61,379 bases of DNA from an uncultured Oscillospiraceae bacterium (GTDB lineage Bacteria; Bacillota; Clostridia; Oscillospirales; Oscillospiraceae). This document shows, piece by piece, positions 45,691 through 54,508 of this stretch. The notes below the pieces were generated by a model. The model was not told the DNA's origin. It did no database searches and saw only the letters and a program-made list of their open reading frames with translations. The position numbers were made by a program, and so were the translations under genes. The stretch is taken from the NCBI GenBank assembly GCA_910584045.1, contig CAJTYO010000012.1, positions 1-61,379 of the forward strand. The letters are read 5' to 3'. Each line of letters begins with the position of its first letter. Within the stretch, counting starts at the first letter, position 1.

Positions 45691-45826
45691 CTGCATACAG
45701 ATAGCCACTATTATGTATAGAATATTGCTTTTTCATAGCGTAGCAAAGGAAAGTCAGTTTTATAGCCAGAAAGGAGCGTTTACTATCGAAAAAGGCCGCC
45801 TAATGTGACGAAGAAAGGTTAGATAT

Positions 45827-46231
45827 ATGGAGAACATCATTATTATTCGTGTGCCAGACCCAAACGGGAGTATCTTTCCCAAAATAGTAGATGCAGTCAA
45901 CAGCGGCATTAGCGAGAACTCGCATATCAACAATATTGAGTTGATCTATCCAGGACTCCGAATCAATATGAAGACTGGCATTGTCGAGCGTGATGGCCTC
46001 CAGCTACAACTTAACAACAGCGAATTCCGTATACTCTGCCACTTAGCGCAGTATCCTGGACATATCTTTACATGTGACCAATTGTATACAGCGGTCTATG
46101 GCGAGTTTGCATACAATTCCAATTCCGTCCCAACCATTATCTGGCGGCTAAGAAACAAGTTGGGACGGGAACCTCCGTTTATCAAGACGGTGGTGGGAAT
46201 GGGATACAAATTTGAAATACCGGAAGATTAG
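45827..46231 (+). CDS. Stand-alone OmpR/PhoB-type winged-helix protein
   Basis: A 134-residue DNA-binding protein. The winged-helix domain (about 45-132: LNNSEFRILCHLAQYPGHIFTCDQL, VPTIIWRLRNKLG, IKTVVGMGYKFEI) is the effector domain of OmpR/PhoB regulators, but the first 40 residues are too few for a receiver domain, so control cannot be by standard phosphorylation. It is AT-rich and lies between araD and the recombinase region, so it more likely belongs to the mobile element than to the glycan locus. It ends in a strong terminator. GAAAGG precedes the start. Confidence 0.82.
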   Translation: MENIIIIRVPDPNGSIFPKIVDAVNSGISENSHINNIELIYPGLRINMKTGIVERDGLQLQLNNSEFRILCHLAQYPGHIFTCDQLYTAVYGEFAYNSNSVPTIIWRLRNKLGREPPFIKTVVGMGYKFEIPED

Positions 46232-46270
46232 AAGAGAAGGACGGCCTCGCCAAAAGGCCGTCCTTCTCTT
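46232..46270 (+). terminator. Rho-independent terminator after the winged-helix gene
   Basis: AAGAGAAGGACGGCC (46232-46246) pairs perfectly with GGCCGTCCTTCTCTT (46256-46270) around a 9-base loop and is followed by GCTTTT. It closes the plus-strand unit and probably lies near the left side of the serine-recombinase element. Confidence 0.85.
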
Positions 46271-46725
46271 GCTTTTGGCCAACATGGAGACCTTTTTATA
46301 TATCATCTAATTTTAACTTATTTTGAAATCTTTGATATTTGAGAAAGGTAGAATCTTCCTACACGGAGGGGTAAGCCCCTGATGCAAATAGCAAACTGCT
46401 TCTGCCTTTACAATATTCCCCTCAGCGGATCACTGCTCCCCCATAAAAATGGAAGGGCTTCCGGCCAAGCAACAGAAGTATAAGTGAACAAAGGAGAGCG
46501 ATGCGCGGTGATATGGATTGATCTGCGCAAAAAAAGTTTTCTCGCCGCTTCAGCGGCATTTTACAAATATCTGTATACAGTTGATCTGCAAGCATCCGAA
46601 GTTCTATTTCTGCATAGAGTCCGATGCTCCTTGCTTCTTTTTCGACCGCCTGCCGGCTGTCGGTCCCCTCCGGTCTAAGTCATGCGTGGACACGCACGAA
46701 AAATGATCGGAAAGGATGGTTCTCT
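46271..46725. other. Gene-free leader region of the recombinase element
   Basis: No convincing gene is seen in 455 bases. A 64-codon frame at 46484-46678 begins with GTG, has no recognised relatives and is hydrophobic/Arg-rich at its end. A short stem AGGGG/CCCCT lies near 46370-46383. The region is AT-rich on the left and is a likely place for the element end, a promoter and regulatory RNA, but no attachment site can be pinned down. Confidence 0.4.
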
Positions 46726-47208
46726 ATGAGTGAAGAATCAGGAGCGCACATCATCCGGTTACTGGAGACCTACCAGGAGCGGGAGCGGAAAATCGCCCTG
46801 CTTCACTATGAGCTGGAGCACCCCGCGCACATATCCCCGAACGAAATGCTCAACGGAATGTCGTTTGGGCATGGCGAGGGCCCTCACAGCCCCGGGTATA
46901 TCTCGGACAAAACGATGTACATTGCGCTCAACTATCAAGAACAGGCGGACAAACTCAACGCCAGCACAAAGGACGAGATTGCCCGGCAGCTTGCGAATCT
47001 GGAGCACGAGCAGAACCGCCTAAAGTATTACGTGTCCCTCCTGGAGTCCCGTGAGAAAGCCGTTATCCGGCTTGTGTACTACGATAAGTGTTCCTGGAGA
47101 GAGATCGCCAAGAAATTGGAGATTGCCCCCAGGACTGCGCGGCGGATCAGGGATGATGCGGTTACAAGGCTGACCAGGATGTACGACTTCACTGAAGGCA
47201 ATTCTTGA
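46726..47208 (+). CDS. Sigma-70 region 4-like regulator (DUF1492-like)
   Basis: A 160-residue protein. A coiled N-terminal part is followed by a helix-turn-helix near the C-terminus (about 110-155: ESREKAVIRLVYYDKCSWREIAKKLEIAPRTARRIRDDAVTRL, shown here as one region), the pattern of sigma-70 region 4 and of the DUF1492 or phage-type transcription regulators. It probably controls the recombinase genes downstream. AAAGGATGG precedes the ATG. A terminator-like hairpin separates it from the next gene. Confidence 0.75.
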   Translation: MSEESGAHIIRLLETYQERERKIALLHYELEHPAHISPNEMLNGMSFGHGEGPHSPGYISDKTMYIALNYQEQADKLNASTKDEIARQLANLEHEQNRLKYYVSLLESREKAVIRLVYYDKCSWREIAKKLEIAPRTARRIRDDAVTRLTRMYDFTEGNS

Positions 47209-47320
47209 GTACTGTCACACATTTGTCCAACTTGTGTCACATAGATTTCCCTAAAATGTCATATGTATGGGTATTGCAATGTCACAATCATCTGTGCTAT
47301 GATTAAACTACCAAAATAAG

Positions 47321-47358
47321 AGATGCTTCCCGAGCTCCGGCTTGGGAGGCATCTCCTT
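47321..47358 (+). terminator. Terminator or attenuator ahead of the recombinase operon
   Basis: AGATGCTTCCCGAGC (47321-47335) pairs with GCTTGGGAGGCATCT (47340-47354), with two G-T pairs and a 4-base loop, followed by CCTTTTACT. The T-tract is weak, so it may act as an attenuator for the genes at 47383 to 52747. Confidence 0.55.
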
Positions 47359-47382
47359 TTACTATGCGAAAAGGAGTACATG

Positions 47383-47637
47383 ATGATGACGGACAAAGAA
47401 TATACAGTGCTGAAAGACGCCGATGTTCGGATGATAGACCCCGCCTCTGTGCCGGATATTCGGAACATCTCGGTCAACGCGGCGCTCCCACCAGTTGAGC
47501 GGATCCGGGATGTGGCCCGGCAGATGAATGGCAATCCCTTTGTTTACCGCTGCGGCGGTATCCTCGTCAAAATGAAATTCTCCGGCACCCGTCCGCTTCA
47601 AGCTGTCTTGGAGGACTGCCTGGAGCATTGCACCTGA
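47383..47637 (+). CDS. Small DUF6870-like protein
   Basis: An 84-residue protein that resembles, from memory, the DUF6870 family of small proteins on Clostridial mobile elements (YTVLKDADVRMIDPASVPDIR, then NPFVYRCGGILVKMKFSGT). Two Cys are not arranged as a zinc site. Function unknown. Of three consecutive ATG codons (47380, 47383, 47386), the second or third has the best distance from AAGGAG at 47371. It sits directly before the recombinases. Confidence 0.7.
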   Translation: MMTDKEYTVLKDADVRMIDPASVPDIRNISVNAALPPVERIRDVARQMNGNPFVYRCGGILVKMKFSGTRPLQAVLEDCLEHCT

Positions 47638-47770
47638 CATAAAATTTTGCCCTTTACAAACTGCGGCAAAACTGATATACTGAATGCGGATCAAATCAGA
47701 ATAGGCTGGTTCCATGAGAGCTTTCTGACTGCAATATCCGCATTTGCGGAAAAAGTCAGGAGGTATTCCC

Positions 47771-49393
47771 ATGGATTTTTTTAATTGCTATGGATATGGC
47801 CGCCTCTCCCGTGAGGACATCGGCAAAGCGGAGAGCGACAGCATCAAGAACCAGCGGGATCTGATACACGCCTATGTATCCCGGCACCCGGAGCTGCGGC
47901 TTGCCATGGAAGGCTACGATGATGGCTATACCGGAACGGACTTCGAGCGGCCCCATTTCAAGGAGATGCTGGAAGCTGTTCGGGCCGGGAAGGTCAACTG
48001 CGTGATCGTCAAGGATCTCTCCCGATTTGGGCGCGAGTATATCGAGGCCGGGCAATATATTGAAAAGCTGTTTCCTGCGCTGGGCGTGCGTTTTATTGCC
48101 ATCAACGATAACTACGACACACAGCACCTGGACAGTTCCAGCAGCCTGATCCTGCCCTTCAAAAATCTGATAAACGATGCTTATTGTCGGGATACATCCA
48201 TCAAAATCCGCAGTCATTTCGATGTCAAACGCCGGAACGGAGATTTTATCGGTTCCTTTGCCGTTTATGGCTATGCCAAAAGTCCGGAGAACAAAAACAA
48301 GCTGGTGGTTGACCCTGACGCGGCGGAAATCGTTCGTGAGATATTCGCCAGCCGGATCGCTGGCCGGAGCTGCCAAGGGATCGCGGATGATATGAACAAG
48401 TTGGACGTCCTCTCCCCGATGGAGTATAAACGCTCTCAGGGAATGAATTTCAAATCCGGATACCGTATTCATAGTAAGACCAAGTGGACAGCTGTCGCGG
48501 TACGCCGCATTTTACAGAACGAGGTCTATCTGGGCGTTATGACCCAAGGTAAGCGGACTACCCCCAACTACAAGGTCAAAACTGTGGTAGAGCGTCCGCC
48601 GGAGGAATGGATGCGGGTGGAGGGAACCCATGCGGCCATCGTCAGCCTTGAGGATTTCCAGCTTGCTGCCCGCCTGATGGCGACCGATACCCGGATGGCC
48701 CCCGGGGCAAAGGCTGTCTATCCCATGGCAGGAATTGTCTGCTGCGGGGACTGTAAGGGCAACATGGCTCGGAAAACCAGCGCCTGCGGTGGGAAAACCT
48801 ACGCCTACTACGTGTGTGCCACCCACCGCGCGGACAAATCGGTCTGCTCTATGCACAGCATCAGCGAGGCCAAGCTGGAGCAGGCTGTGCTGGCAGGGAT
48901 CAATCTGCACATCCAGGAGGTCGTGGAACTGTCCGGGGCTCTGGCTGCCATACAGAGGCGTCCGATGCGGCAGGTAGCGGCAGAACGGATGGATCATCAT
49001 CTGACGGAACTGCGCACAAAGTTGGTTAAGACTCAAGGAATCAGGGATTCCCTTTACCGCCGCTATGCGGCGGGAGAAGTATCGGAGGCAGATTTTTACG
49101 AGTTCAAACGGATCTTTACCAGCGACTGCGAGGAGGTGGAGCAGGCCATTGAGACGCAGCAGCGTCAGATGGACAATCTGCTGGTAAATGCCGCTCCGGA
49201 CAGTCCTTGGATCGAGCACTTCCGGCAGTTTGGCAGGTTGGATGTTTTGACCCGGGATGCGCTGGTACGCTTGGTAGACCGCATTTTGGTCTATGAGGGC
49301 GGCTGCATAGAGATCGTTTTCCGGTATCAATCGCAGCACGATCAGGCAATGTCCCTGGTAATGGCGGCAGGTGATCTAAAGGAGGCGATGTGA
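47771..49393 (+). CDS. Large serine recombinase 1
   Basis: A 540-residue site-specific recombinase. The resolvase-type catalytic domain (about 5-150) has S13 in YGRLSRED and the Arg-containing KDLSRFGREYIEAGQYIE. A recombinase domain (about 165-280), a zinc ribbon (CCGDC and later Cys near 335-370) and a coiled coil (about 400-450) follow. Such enzymes integrate and excise elements between short attP and attB sites. First of three in tandem; GTCAGGAGG precedes the ATG, and the gene ends 1 base before recombinase 2. Confidence 0.95.
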   Translation: MDFFNCYGYGRLSREDIGKAESDSIKNQRDLIHAYVSRHPELRLAMEGYDDGYTGTDFERPHFKEMLEAVRAGKVNCVIVKDLSRFGREYIEAGQYIEKLFPALGVRFIAINDNYDTQHLDSSSSLILPFKNLINDAYCRDTSIKIRSHFDVKRRNGDFIGSFAVYGYAKSPENKNKLVVDPDAAEIVREIFASRIAGRSCQGIADDMNKLDVLSPMEYKRSQGMNFKSGYRIHSKTKWTAVAVRRILQNEVYLGVMTQGKRTTPNYKVKTVVERPPEEWMRVEGTHAAIVSLEDFQLAARLMATDTRMAPGAKAVYPMAGIVCCGDCKGNMARKTSACGGKTYAYYVCATHRADKSVCSMHSISEAKLEQAVLAGINLHIQEVVELSGALAAIQRRPMRQVAAERMDHHLTELRTKLVKTQGIRDSLYRRYAAGEVSEADFYEFKRIFTSDCEEVEQAIETQQRQMDNLLVNAAPDSPWIEHFRQFGRLDVLTRDALVRLVDRILVYEGGCIEIVFRYQSQHDQAMSLVMAAGDLKEAM

Positions 49394-49394
49394 T

Positions 49395-51113
49395 ATGGCA
49401 AGAAAAAGCAGGAAAGAAGCCATTCGCACAGCCAACGGAGGATGTGCCGCTGCCGTCCAGCCCCCTGATGTATGTGAATCAGAAATTGTTTACCGTACCT
49501 GGGGCTATGTCCGCCTCTCCATTCTGGATACCCGATACCACAACGGTAGCGAGTCGCTGCAGAACCAGAAAGCATTACTGCGGGAGTACACAGAACGGCA
49601 TCCTAACCTTCAGCTCCTCGAAATCTGCGAGGATAACGGGGAAACCGGGACAAATTTCAACCGAGCTGGATTTGAAAAGCTGATGGAAGCGGTCTACACC
49701 GGTCGAGCCAACTGCGTCATTGTGAAGGATCTATCCAGATTTGGACGGGACTACCTGGAGACAGGCAACTATCTGGAACACATTTTCCCCTCGCTGGGGA
49801 TTCGCTTTATTTCCGTTGTGGACGGGTACGACAGTGCCGATGCAACGACCTCAGAGTACCTGACGGTTGCGCTGAAAAATCTGCTGAATCAAATGTACTC
49901 CGCTGATATTTCCCGAAAATCCGGTTCCGTTCTGAGGGAAAAGATCAAGCGTGGTGAGTTTATCGGCGGATATGCCGCTTACGGCTACCGTAAAGATCCG
50001 GCGGACAGGCATCATCTTGTGATTGATCCGGAAGCTGCCGCAGTGGTTCGGACGATCTACGAAAAGCGGCTGAGCGGTATGGGAAATACCGCGATCACCC
50101 GCTGGCTCAACGAGTCTGGGATCCTATCCCCCTGCTGCTACCGCTATCAAAAAGGCATCCTTCTGGACGAACGGTTTGCACAGCCTAAAATATGGAAGGT
50201 TGAATCAGTCAAAAATATTCTGAAAAATCAGGTATATCTGGGTCATACGGTTCAAGGCCGCCGCCGGTCGGAGTTTTATGCGGGAAAGCCGGACAGACTT
50301 CTGCCGCCGGCGAAATGGACGATTGTCGAGAATACACACGATGCAATCATTTCCAAAGAAGAGTTTGATACTGTACAGATCCTGTGCGGTGAGAAAAAAG
50401 CACAGTACCATGCCCGGTTAGGGAAGTACGATCACCTGGGAAAAAGTGAAAACATTCTGAAAGGGCTGGTTTTCTGCGGCGATTGCGGACGGCCCATGGT
50501 TCGCTACAAGCAGGTTTCCCATGGACGAAAGGTTTCCTACCGTTATCTTTGTCCCAATTATGCCGAGATGCTGGAGCGTAGCGGATGCAGCTATAAGTAT
50601 CTGCAAGAGGAGGTGCTACTGGAAACACTGCAGCAGGTCATTGCCAAAGAGATCGAGCTGGCGGTGGACGCCACAGCTCTGGCAAAAAAACTTTCCCAAG
50701 GAAAAGAGAAGCTGATTTCCAGCCGTGCGGCTGAAATCAAGAGGCTGAATACCAGACTCTTCCAGGTTGATGCTCGCAAGAAGGTTTCCATGCAGGACTA
50801 CCTCGGCGGAGGACTTTCCTATTCCGAGTACGAACGCTTGCGTGAGTGCTGTGATGCTGAAGCTAAGGAAGTGAAGGGTGCGATTTTTGCACTCCGAGCC
50901 GGACAGCAGCATGATGCAGAGACGCTGACTGAGGAAAACCCGTGGCTGCGGGCGTTTAGTACTGTCCCCGTAACGGAGCATCTGACCGGAGAACTGGCTC
51001 ACGCCTTGATTGAGCGTATTACCATCTTTTCGGAGAACCGGATCGAAGTAACCTTCCGATTCCAGAACGAGCGGGAGCAGCTGCTCTCCGTATCGGAAAG
51101 TGGGGTGGCCTGA
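49395..51113 (+). CDS. Large serine recombinase 2
   Basis: A 572-residue recombinase. It has about 30 extra N-terminal residues before the catalytic S42 in WGYVRLS. KDLSRFGRDYLETGNYLE, a recombinase domain (about 190-310), a zinc ribbon with FCGDCG near residue 360 and a coiled coil (about 430-470) follow. It is diverged from recombinases 1 and 3, so the three are not recent duplicates. The stop overlaps the start of recombinase 3 by one base (TGATG). Confidence 0.95.
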   Translation: MARKSRKEAIRTANGGCAAAVQPPDVCESEIVYRTWGYVRLSILDTRYHNGSESLQNQKALLREYTERHPNLQLLEICEDNGETGTNFNRAGFEKLMEAVYTGRANCVIVKDLSRFGRDYLETGNYLEHIFPSLGIRFISVVDGYDSADATTSEYLTVALKNLLNQMYSADISRKSGSVLREKIKRGEFIGGYAAYGYRKDPADRHHLVIDPEAAAVVRTIYEKRLSGMGNTAITRWLNESGILSPCCYRYQKGILLDERFAQPKIWKVESVKNILKNQVYLGHTVQGRRRSEFYAGKPDRLLPPAKWTIVENTHDAIISKEEFDTVQILCGEKKAQYHARLGKYDHLGKSENILKGLVFCGDCGRPMVRYKQVSHGRKVSYRYLCPNYAEMLERSGCSYKYLQEEVLLETLQQVIAKEIELAVDATALAKKLSQGKEKLISSRAAEIKRLNTRLFQVDARKKVSMQDYLGGGLSYSEYERLRECCDAEAKEVKGAIFALRAGQQHDAETLTEENPWLRAFSTVPVTEHLTGELAHALIERITIFSENRIEVTFRFQNEREQLLSVSESGVA

Positions 51114-52747
51114 TGCCGGTATTGGCTAAATACATTCGCCTTTCATCCGCTGATGAGGATAAGAAGTATGGCGACAAGCATGAGAGCAACAGCGTTACCC
51201 ATCAAAGGATGCTCCTGGACAGCTATATCAGCAGCCACCTCGAATTTAGTGGCTATGAGGTGCTGGAATTTCTGGATGATGGCCGAAGCGGGACGAATTT
51301 CACAAGGCCCGGTGTATTGGCGCTGCTGGGAGCGGCCCAGCGGCGGGAGATCGACTGCATCGTTGTAAAGGATTTTTCCCGATTTGGCCGGAGCTACCTG
51401 GATGTCGGCAATTACCTGGAACGGGTCTTTCCGGCGCTTGGGATCCGTTTCATATCCCTCAACGATGAGTATGACAGCAAGAATTATCCATACGGCGTGG
51501 CCGGGGATGTGGGAAATGGGCTACTGGCGCTTATCTATGATCTCTACAGCCGGGAATTATCGCAAAAAATCAAAGATTCCCGACGGCAGTATGCCAGCCG
51601 CGGCCAGTGTGTCAGCGCCTATCCGATTTATGGATATGCAAAGTCGCCAGAGAATCGCAGGGCTTGGGTCATTGACCCGGAGCCAGCAAGGGTGGTACGG
51701 CAGATATTTGAATGGTTTCTGGAGGGAAAGGGGCAGACGGAGATTTGTGATCTGCTGAGTGGATCAGGTACGCCAACACCGGCGCAATGGAAACGGGAAG
51801 CCGGCATCAAACGGCAACTGTGGAACTCCGATCGTATTCGGAACGAGTGGGGGCGTTCAATGGTGGCCCGGATTCTCCGCGATGAGCGGTACACCGGTAA
51901 GCTGATTGCACTAAAGACCTCGCTTGGTGAGTTGGGGAATATCCATTCCGCTAAACCAAAGCCGAAAGATGAATGGATCACGATTCCTGGCGCATTTGAA
52001 CCAATTATCTGCCAGGAAACTTTTAACTCCGTTCAGGAGCGCCTGACAAATGAAAAGAGCATACGTCAAGGCGTAAAAGCTAACAGAACCGATCCGTTTC
52101 GCCGCAAGCTGAAATGTGGACTCTGCGGCTATGCTCTGGCGAGGCATAATACGGAGCAGGGAACATACTTCTCCTGTAAATGTGAATCCTGGAACATGAA
52201 AAATTCTTGCCGGAAGATACAAATATCTGAGCCTCATCTAACACAGGCGGTGCTTTCCGCCATCCGTTCACAAGCGCAGTTGGCGAAAGAAACGGGAAAA
52301 AGATTTGACCAGCAGAAACTGCTTGACGGTAATGAGCGGTCTGCCCATCAATCATATCAGAAACAGGTACAGGAGCGGCTTGATGCAATCATAGCACAGA
52401 AACGAGACGCCTATTTGCGCTACGACCAGGGCGAAATGTCTTTGACAGACTATCGAGAGTTGTGCGCAAAATTGAACCTCGTTGCAGCAAGCTACCAGGA
52501 GAAGAGTTGTGGTAACACAGAATCAATAGATGTAAAGGCATCTGCCACTTCTATGGTCGGTCGGGGGCGGATCAATGATTTGGGAAGCTTAGTCAATATT
52601 CAGGAGCTTGATAGAGATACCGTGGACAAGCTGATTCACCGGATTGAGGTATATGGCGATAGCCGGATTGAAATTTCCTGGAACTTCGATGAGGGCTGTA
52701 TGAAACTGATTAAGGATAGCAAGGAGGCCATGATGCGGGAAAAGTAA
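51113..52747 (+). CDS. Large serine recombinase 3
   Basis: A 544-residue recombinase. Catalytic S11 lies in AKYIRLSSADED, and KDFSRFGRSYLDVGNYLE follows. The recombinase domain (about 150-290) precedes a zinc ribbon with KCGLCG and two later Cys (about 335-370) and a coiled-coil region. Translation is probably coupled to recombinase 2. In related elements all three enzymes may be needed for excision or integration; this is inferred from their intact catalytic residues and coupling, not from data. A terminator-like hairpin follows. Confidence 0.95.
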   Translation: MPVLAKYIRLSSADEDKKYGDKHESNSVTHQRMLLDSYISSHLEFSGYEVLEFLDDGRSGTNFTRPGVLALLGAAQRREIDCIVVKDFSRFGRSYLDVGNYLERVFPALGIRFISLNDEYDSKNYPYGVAGDVGNGLLALIYDLYSRELSQKIKDSRRQYASRGQCVSAYPIYGYAKSPENRRAWVIDPEPARVVRQIFEWFLEGKGQTEICDLLSGSGTPTPAQWKREAGIKRQLWNSDRIRNEWGRSMVARILRDERYTGKLIALKTSLGELGNIHSAKPKPKDEWITIPGAFEPIICQETFNSVQERLTNEKSIRQGVKANRTDPFRRKLKCGLCGYALARHNTEQGTYFSCKCESWNMKNSCRKIQISEPHLTQAVLSAIRSQAQLAKETGKRFDQQKLLDGNERSAHQSYQKQVQERLDAIIAQKRDAYLRYDQGEMSLTDYRELCAKLNLVAASYQEKSCGNTESIDVKASATSMVGRGRINDLGSLVNIQELDRDTVDKLIHRIEVYGDSRIEISWNFDEGCMKLIKDSKEAMMREK

Positions 52748-52759
52748 TGTATAAATAGT

Positions 52760-52789
52760 CCATGGGAGCGGCAACAACTGCTCCCATGG
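52760..52789 (+). terminator. Hairpin after recombinase 3
   Basis: CCATGGGAGC (52760-52769) pairs perfectly with GCTCCCATGG (52780-52789) around a 10-base loop. Only ATCGTTTC follows, so termination may be partial. It is the right limit of the recombinase operon. Confidence 0.6.
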
Positions 52790-52846
52790 ATCGTTTCAGA
52801 TGTTCAATTCGGTTTTTAGGGAACATGTTATCCCACCTCTGGTGTT

Positions 52847-54508
52847 TTGTATAGACCAAAACTCAATGCCATTTTCAAAAATCTCATTTATTTTTTGGGT
52901 TTTTACTTGACACTTTCTGATGAGGGCCTGAGTGGGACGAGTACGCAGAAACGTAAGGAATTTAACCGAATGATTGAGGACTGTAAAGCCGGGAAAATCG
53001 ATCTGATACTGACAAAAAGCATCTCCCGTTTCGCACGCAATTACGTGGACTGTGGGCAAATCGTACGGAAGCTGATGGATTTGAATCCGCCGGTAGGTGT
53101 GCGCTTTGAGAGTGAAAATCTTTTTACGCTGAAGATGCAGGGCGAAATGCAGTTGATGATGTTTTCCGGTATTGCTCAGGAGGAATCCCGAATCAAAAGC
53201 AATGCCATGAACGCCTCCATCGAAATGCGGTTTGGAAGCGGTATCTTCCTCACTCCGCCGCTTCTTGGATACGACCGGGACGAGGAAGGGAACCTGATCA
53301 TCAATGAAAGAGAAGCAAAAATTGTCCGGCTTATTTTCTTTTTCTATCTCTATGGCTACACCTGCCAGCAAATCGCTGAAACTCTCACACAATTAGGCTG
53401 TCGGACAAAAAAGGGCAATGCGGCGTGGTCTGCCGGCAGCGTCCTCGGGGTTTTACGAAATGAGCGTCACTGCGGAGCCGTCAGGGCGAGAAAGACCTTT
53501 ACGCCCAATTATCTGAATCACAAATCCAGAAAGAATCGCGGGGACCGCCTCAGCTATTTTGCGGAAGACCACCACGAGCCGATCATCGCTCCGGAGGACT
53601 ATTTTGCAGTACAGAAACTGCTCAGCAACGCCAAATACGGCGGCAGGGGTATCCTGCCGGAACCCCATACCATAACAGAGGGAGCCTTGCGGGGTTATGT
53701 CGCGGTAAACCCGCGTTGGGCCGGGTTTGAGGCGGCAGACTACCGGGAAGCGTCATTGCGTGTCTGTGAGCCTCCCATGGCTCCAGAACCTGTCAGAATA
53801 GAGGCGCAGCCCGGGGATTTTGATCTGCGTGAATTTGAAGTTGTCCGCGCACAATTCTTTCAGACCGTCAGTATGCCTTGCGTTACGCTTTCCGTGAAAG
53901 GGATCTATTTTAACCGTGTGTGCGTCCAAAAACTCGGAGAGACAAAATTTGTAGAGTTGCTCGTTCATCCCGGCGAAAAAGTGCTTGCCGTTCGGCCCGC
54001 GGAAGAAAAGGGTCGTCATAGTCTGTGCTGGGTGCGTTTGACCGGGAATGGCAAATGGATGTCCAGAACGGTCAGCGGGGCGGCATTCATTCCCACGCTG
54101 TACCAACTGCTTGGTTGGGAACTAGAGTACAAATACTGCATGAAAGGCGTATGCCGCCGCAGTCAGGAGGGCGCTATTCTCCTGTTCCGCTGTGAGGACG
54201 CTGAAACACTGATCCCCGACAGAATGTTTGAAGATGCCGGCCGCAGACTGCTCCACAGCGCCGCGAGACGGACGGTAACCGCATTCCCGGCCACATGGGC
54301 GGATTCGATGGGGAACAACTGGTATACGCGTTTCCGGATACTGGAACCTGCTGACACGGACGGCAGTGGAAACTGGGGGCTTATGGTCCCCGCAAGACCG
54401 CCCTCCGGAGGCGGTGATCGAAATTTTATTGAATCCGAAGCGATTGTGGAAGGTATTCAAGATCTTATCCCACAAGTGCGGCGGGAGGGAACAGCAGATG
54501 GAGGATGA
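52847..54508 (+). CDS. Serine-recombinase-like protein lacking its catalytic N-terminus, fused to an unrecognised domain
   Basis: Recognisable sequence starts at DEGLSGTSTQKRKEFNRMI (about residue 24), which in normal recombinases is about residue 60-70, so the nucleophilic Ser region is missing. The rest of the resolvase fold (TKSISRFARN) and the recombinase domain (about 140-240) are intact. In place of a zinc ribbon, residues about 328-520 form a domain starting FEVVRAQFF, which recurs in the next protein. The only available start is TTG at 52847 without a ribosome site, and the first 23 residues look non-coding, so this is probably 5'-truncated at about 52915. The long open frame downstream argues that the loss is recent or that a shorter product is made. 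Confidence 0.7.
   Translation: MYRPKLNAIFKNLIYFLGFYLTLSDEGLSGTSTQKRKEFNRMIEDCKAGKIDLILTKSISRFARNYVDCGQIVRKLMDLNPPVGVRFESENLFTLKMQGEMQLMMFSGIAQEESRIKSNAMNASIEMRFGSGIFLTPPLLGYDRDEEGNLIINEREAKIVRLIFFFYLYGYTCQQIAETLTQLGCRTKKGNAAWSAGSVLGVLRNERHCGAVRARKTFTPNYLNHKSRKNRGDRLSYFAEDHHEPIIAPEDYFAVQKLLSNAKYGGRGILPEPHTITEGALRGYVAVNPRWAGFEAADYREASLRVCEPPMAPEPVRIEAQPGDFDLREFEVVRAQFFQTVSMPCVTLSVKGIYFNRVCVQKLGETKFVELLVHPGEKVLAVRPAEEKGRHSLCWVRLTGNGKWMSRTVSGAAFIPTLYQLLGWELEYKYCMKGVCRRSQEGAILLFRCEDAETLIPDRMFEDAGRRLLHSAARRTVTAFPATWADSMGNNWYTRFRILEPADTDGSGNWGLMVPARPPSGGGDRNFIESEAIVEGIQDLIPQVRREGTADGG

Noticed and set aside
46484..46678. 64-codon plus-strand frame before the sigma-like gene
   Set aside because: GTG start, no recognised relatives, unusual composition. 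It may be leader sequence of the element. Not listed as a gene.
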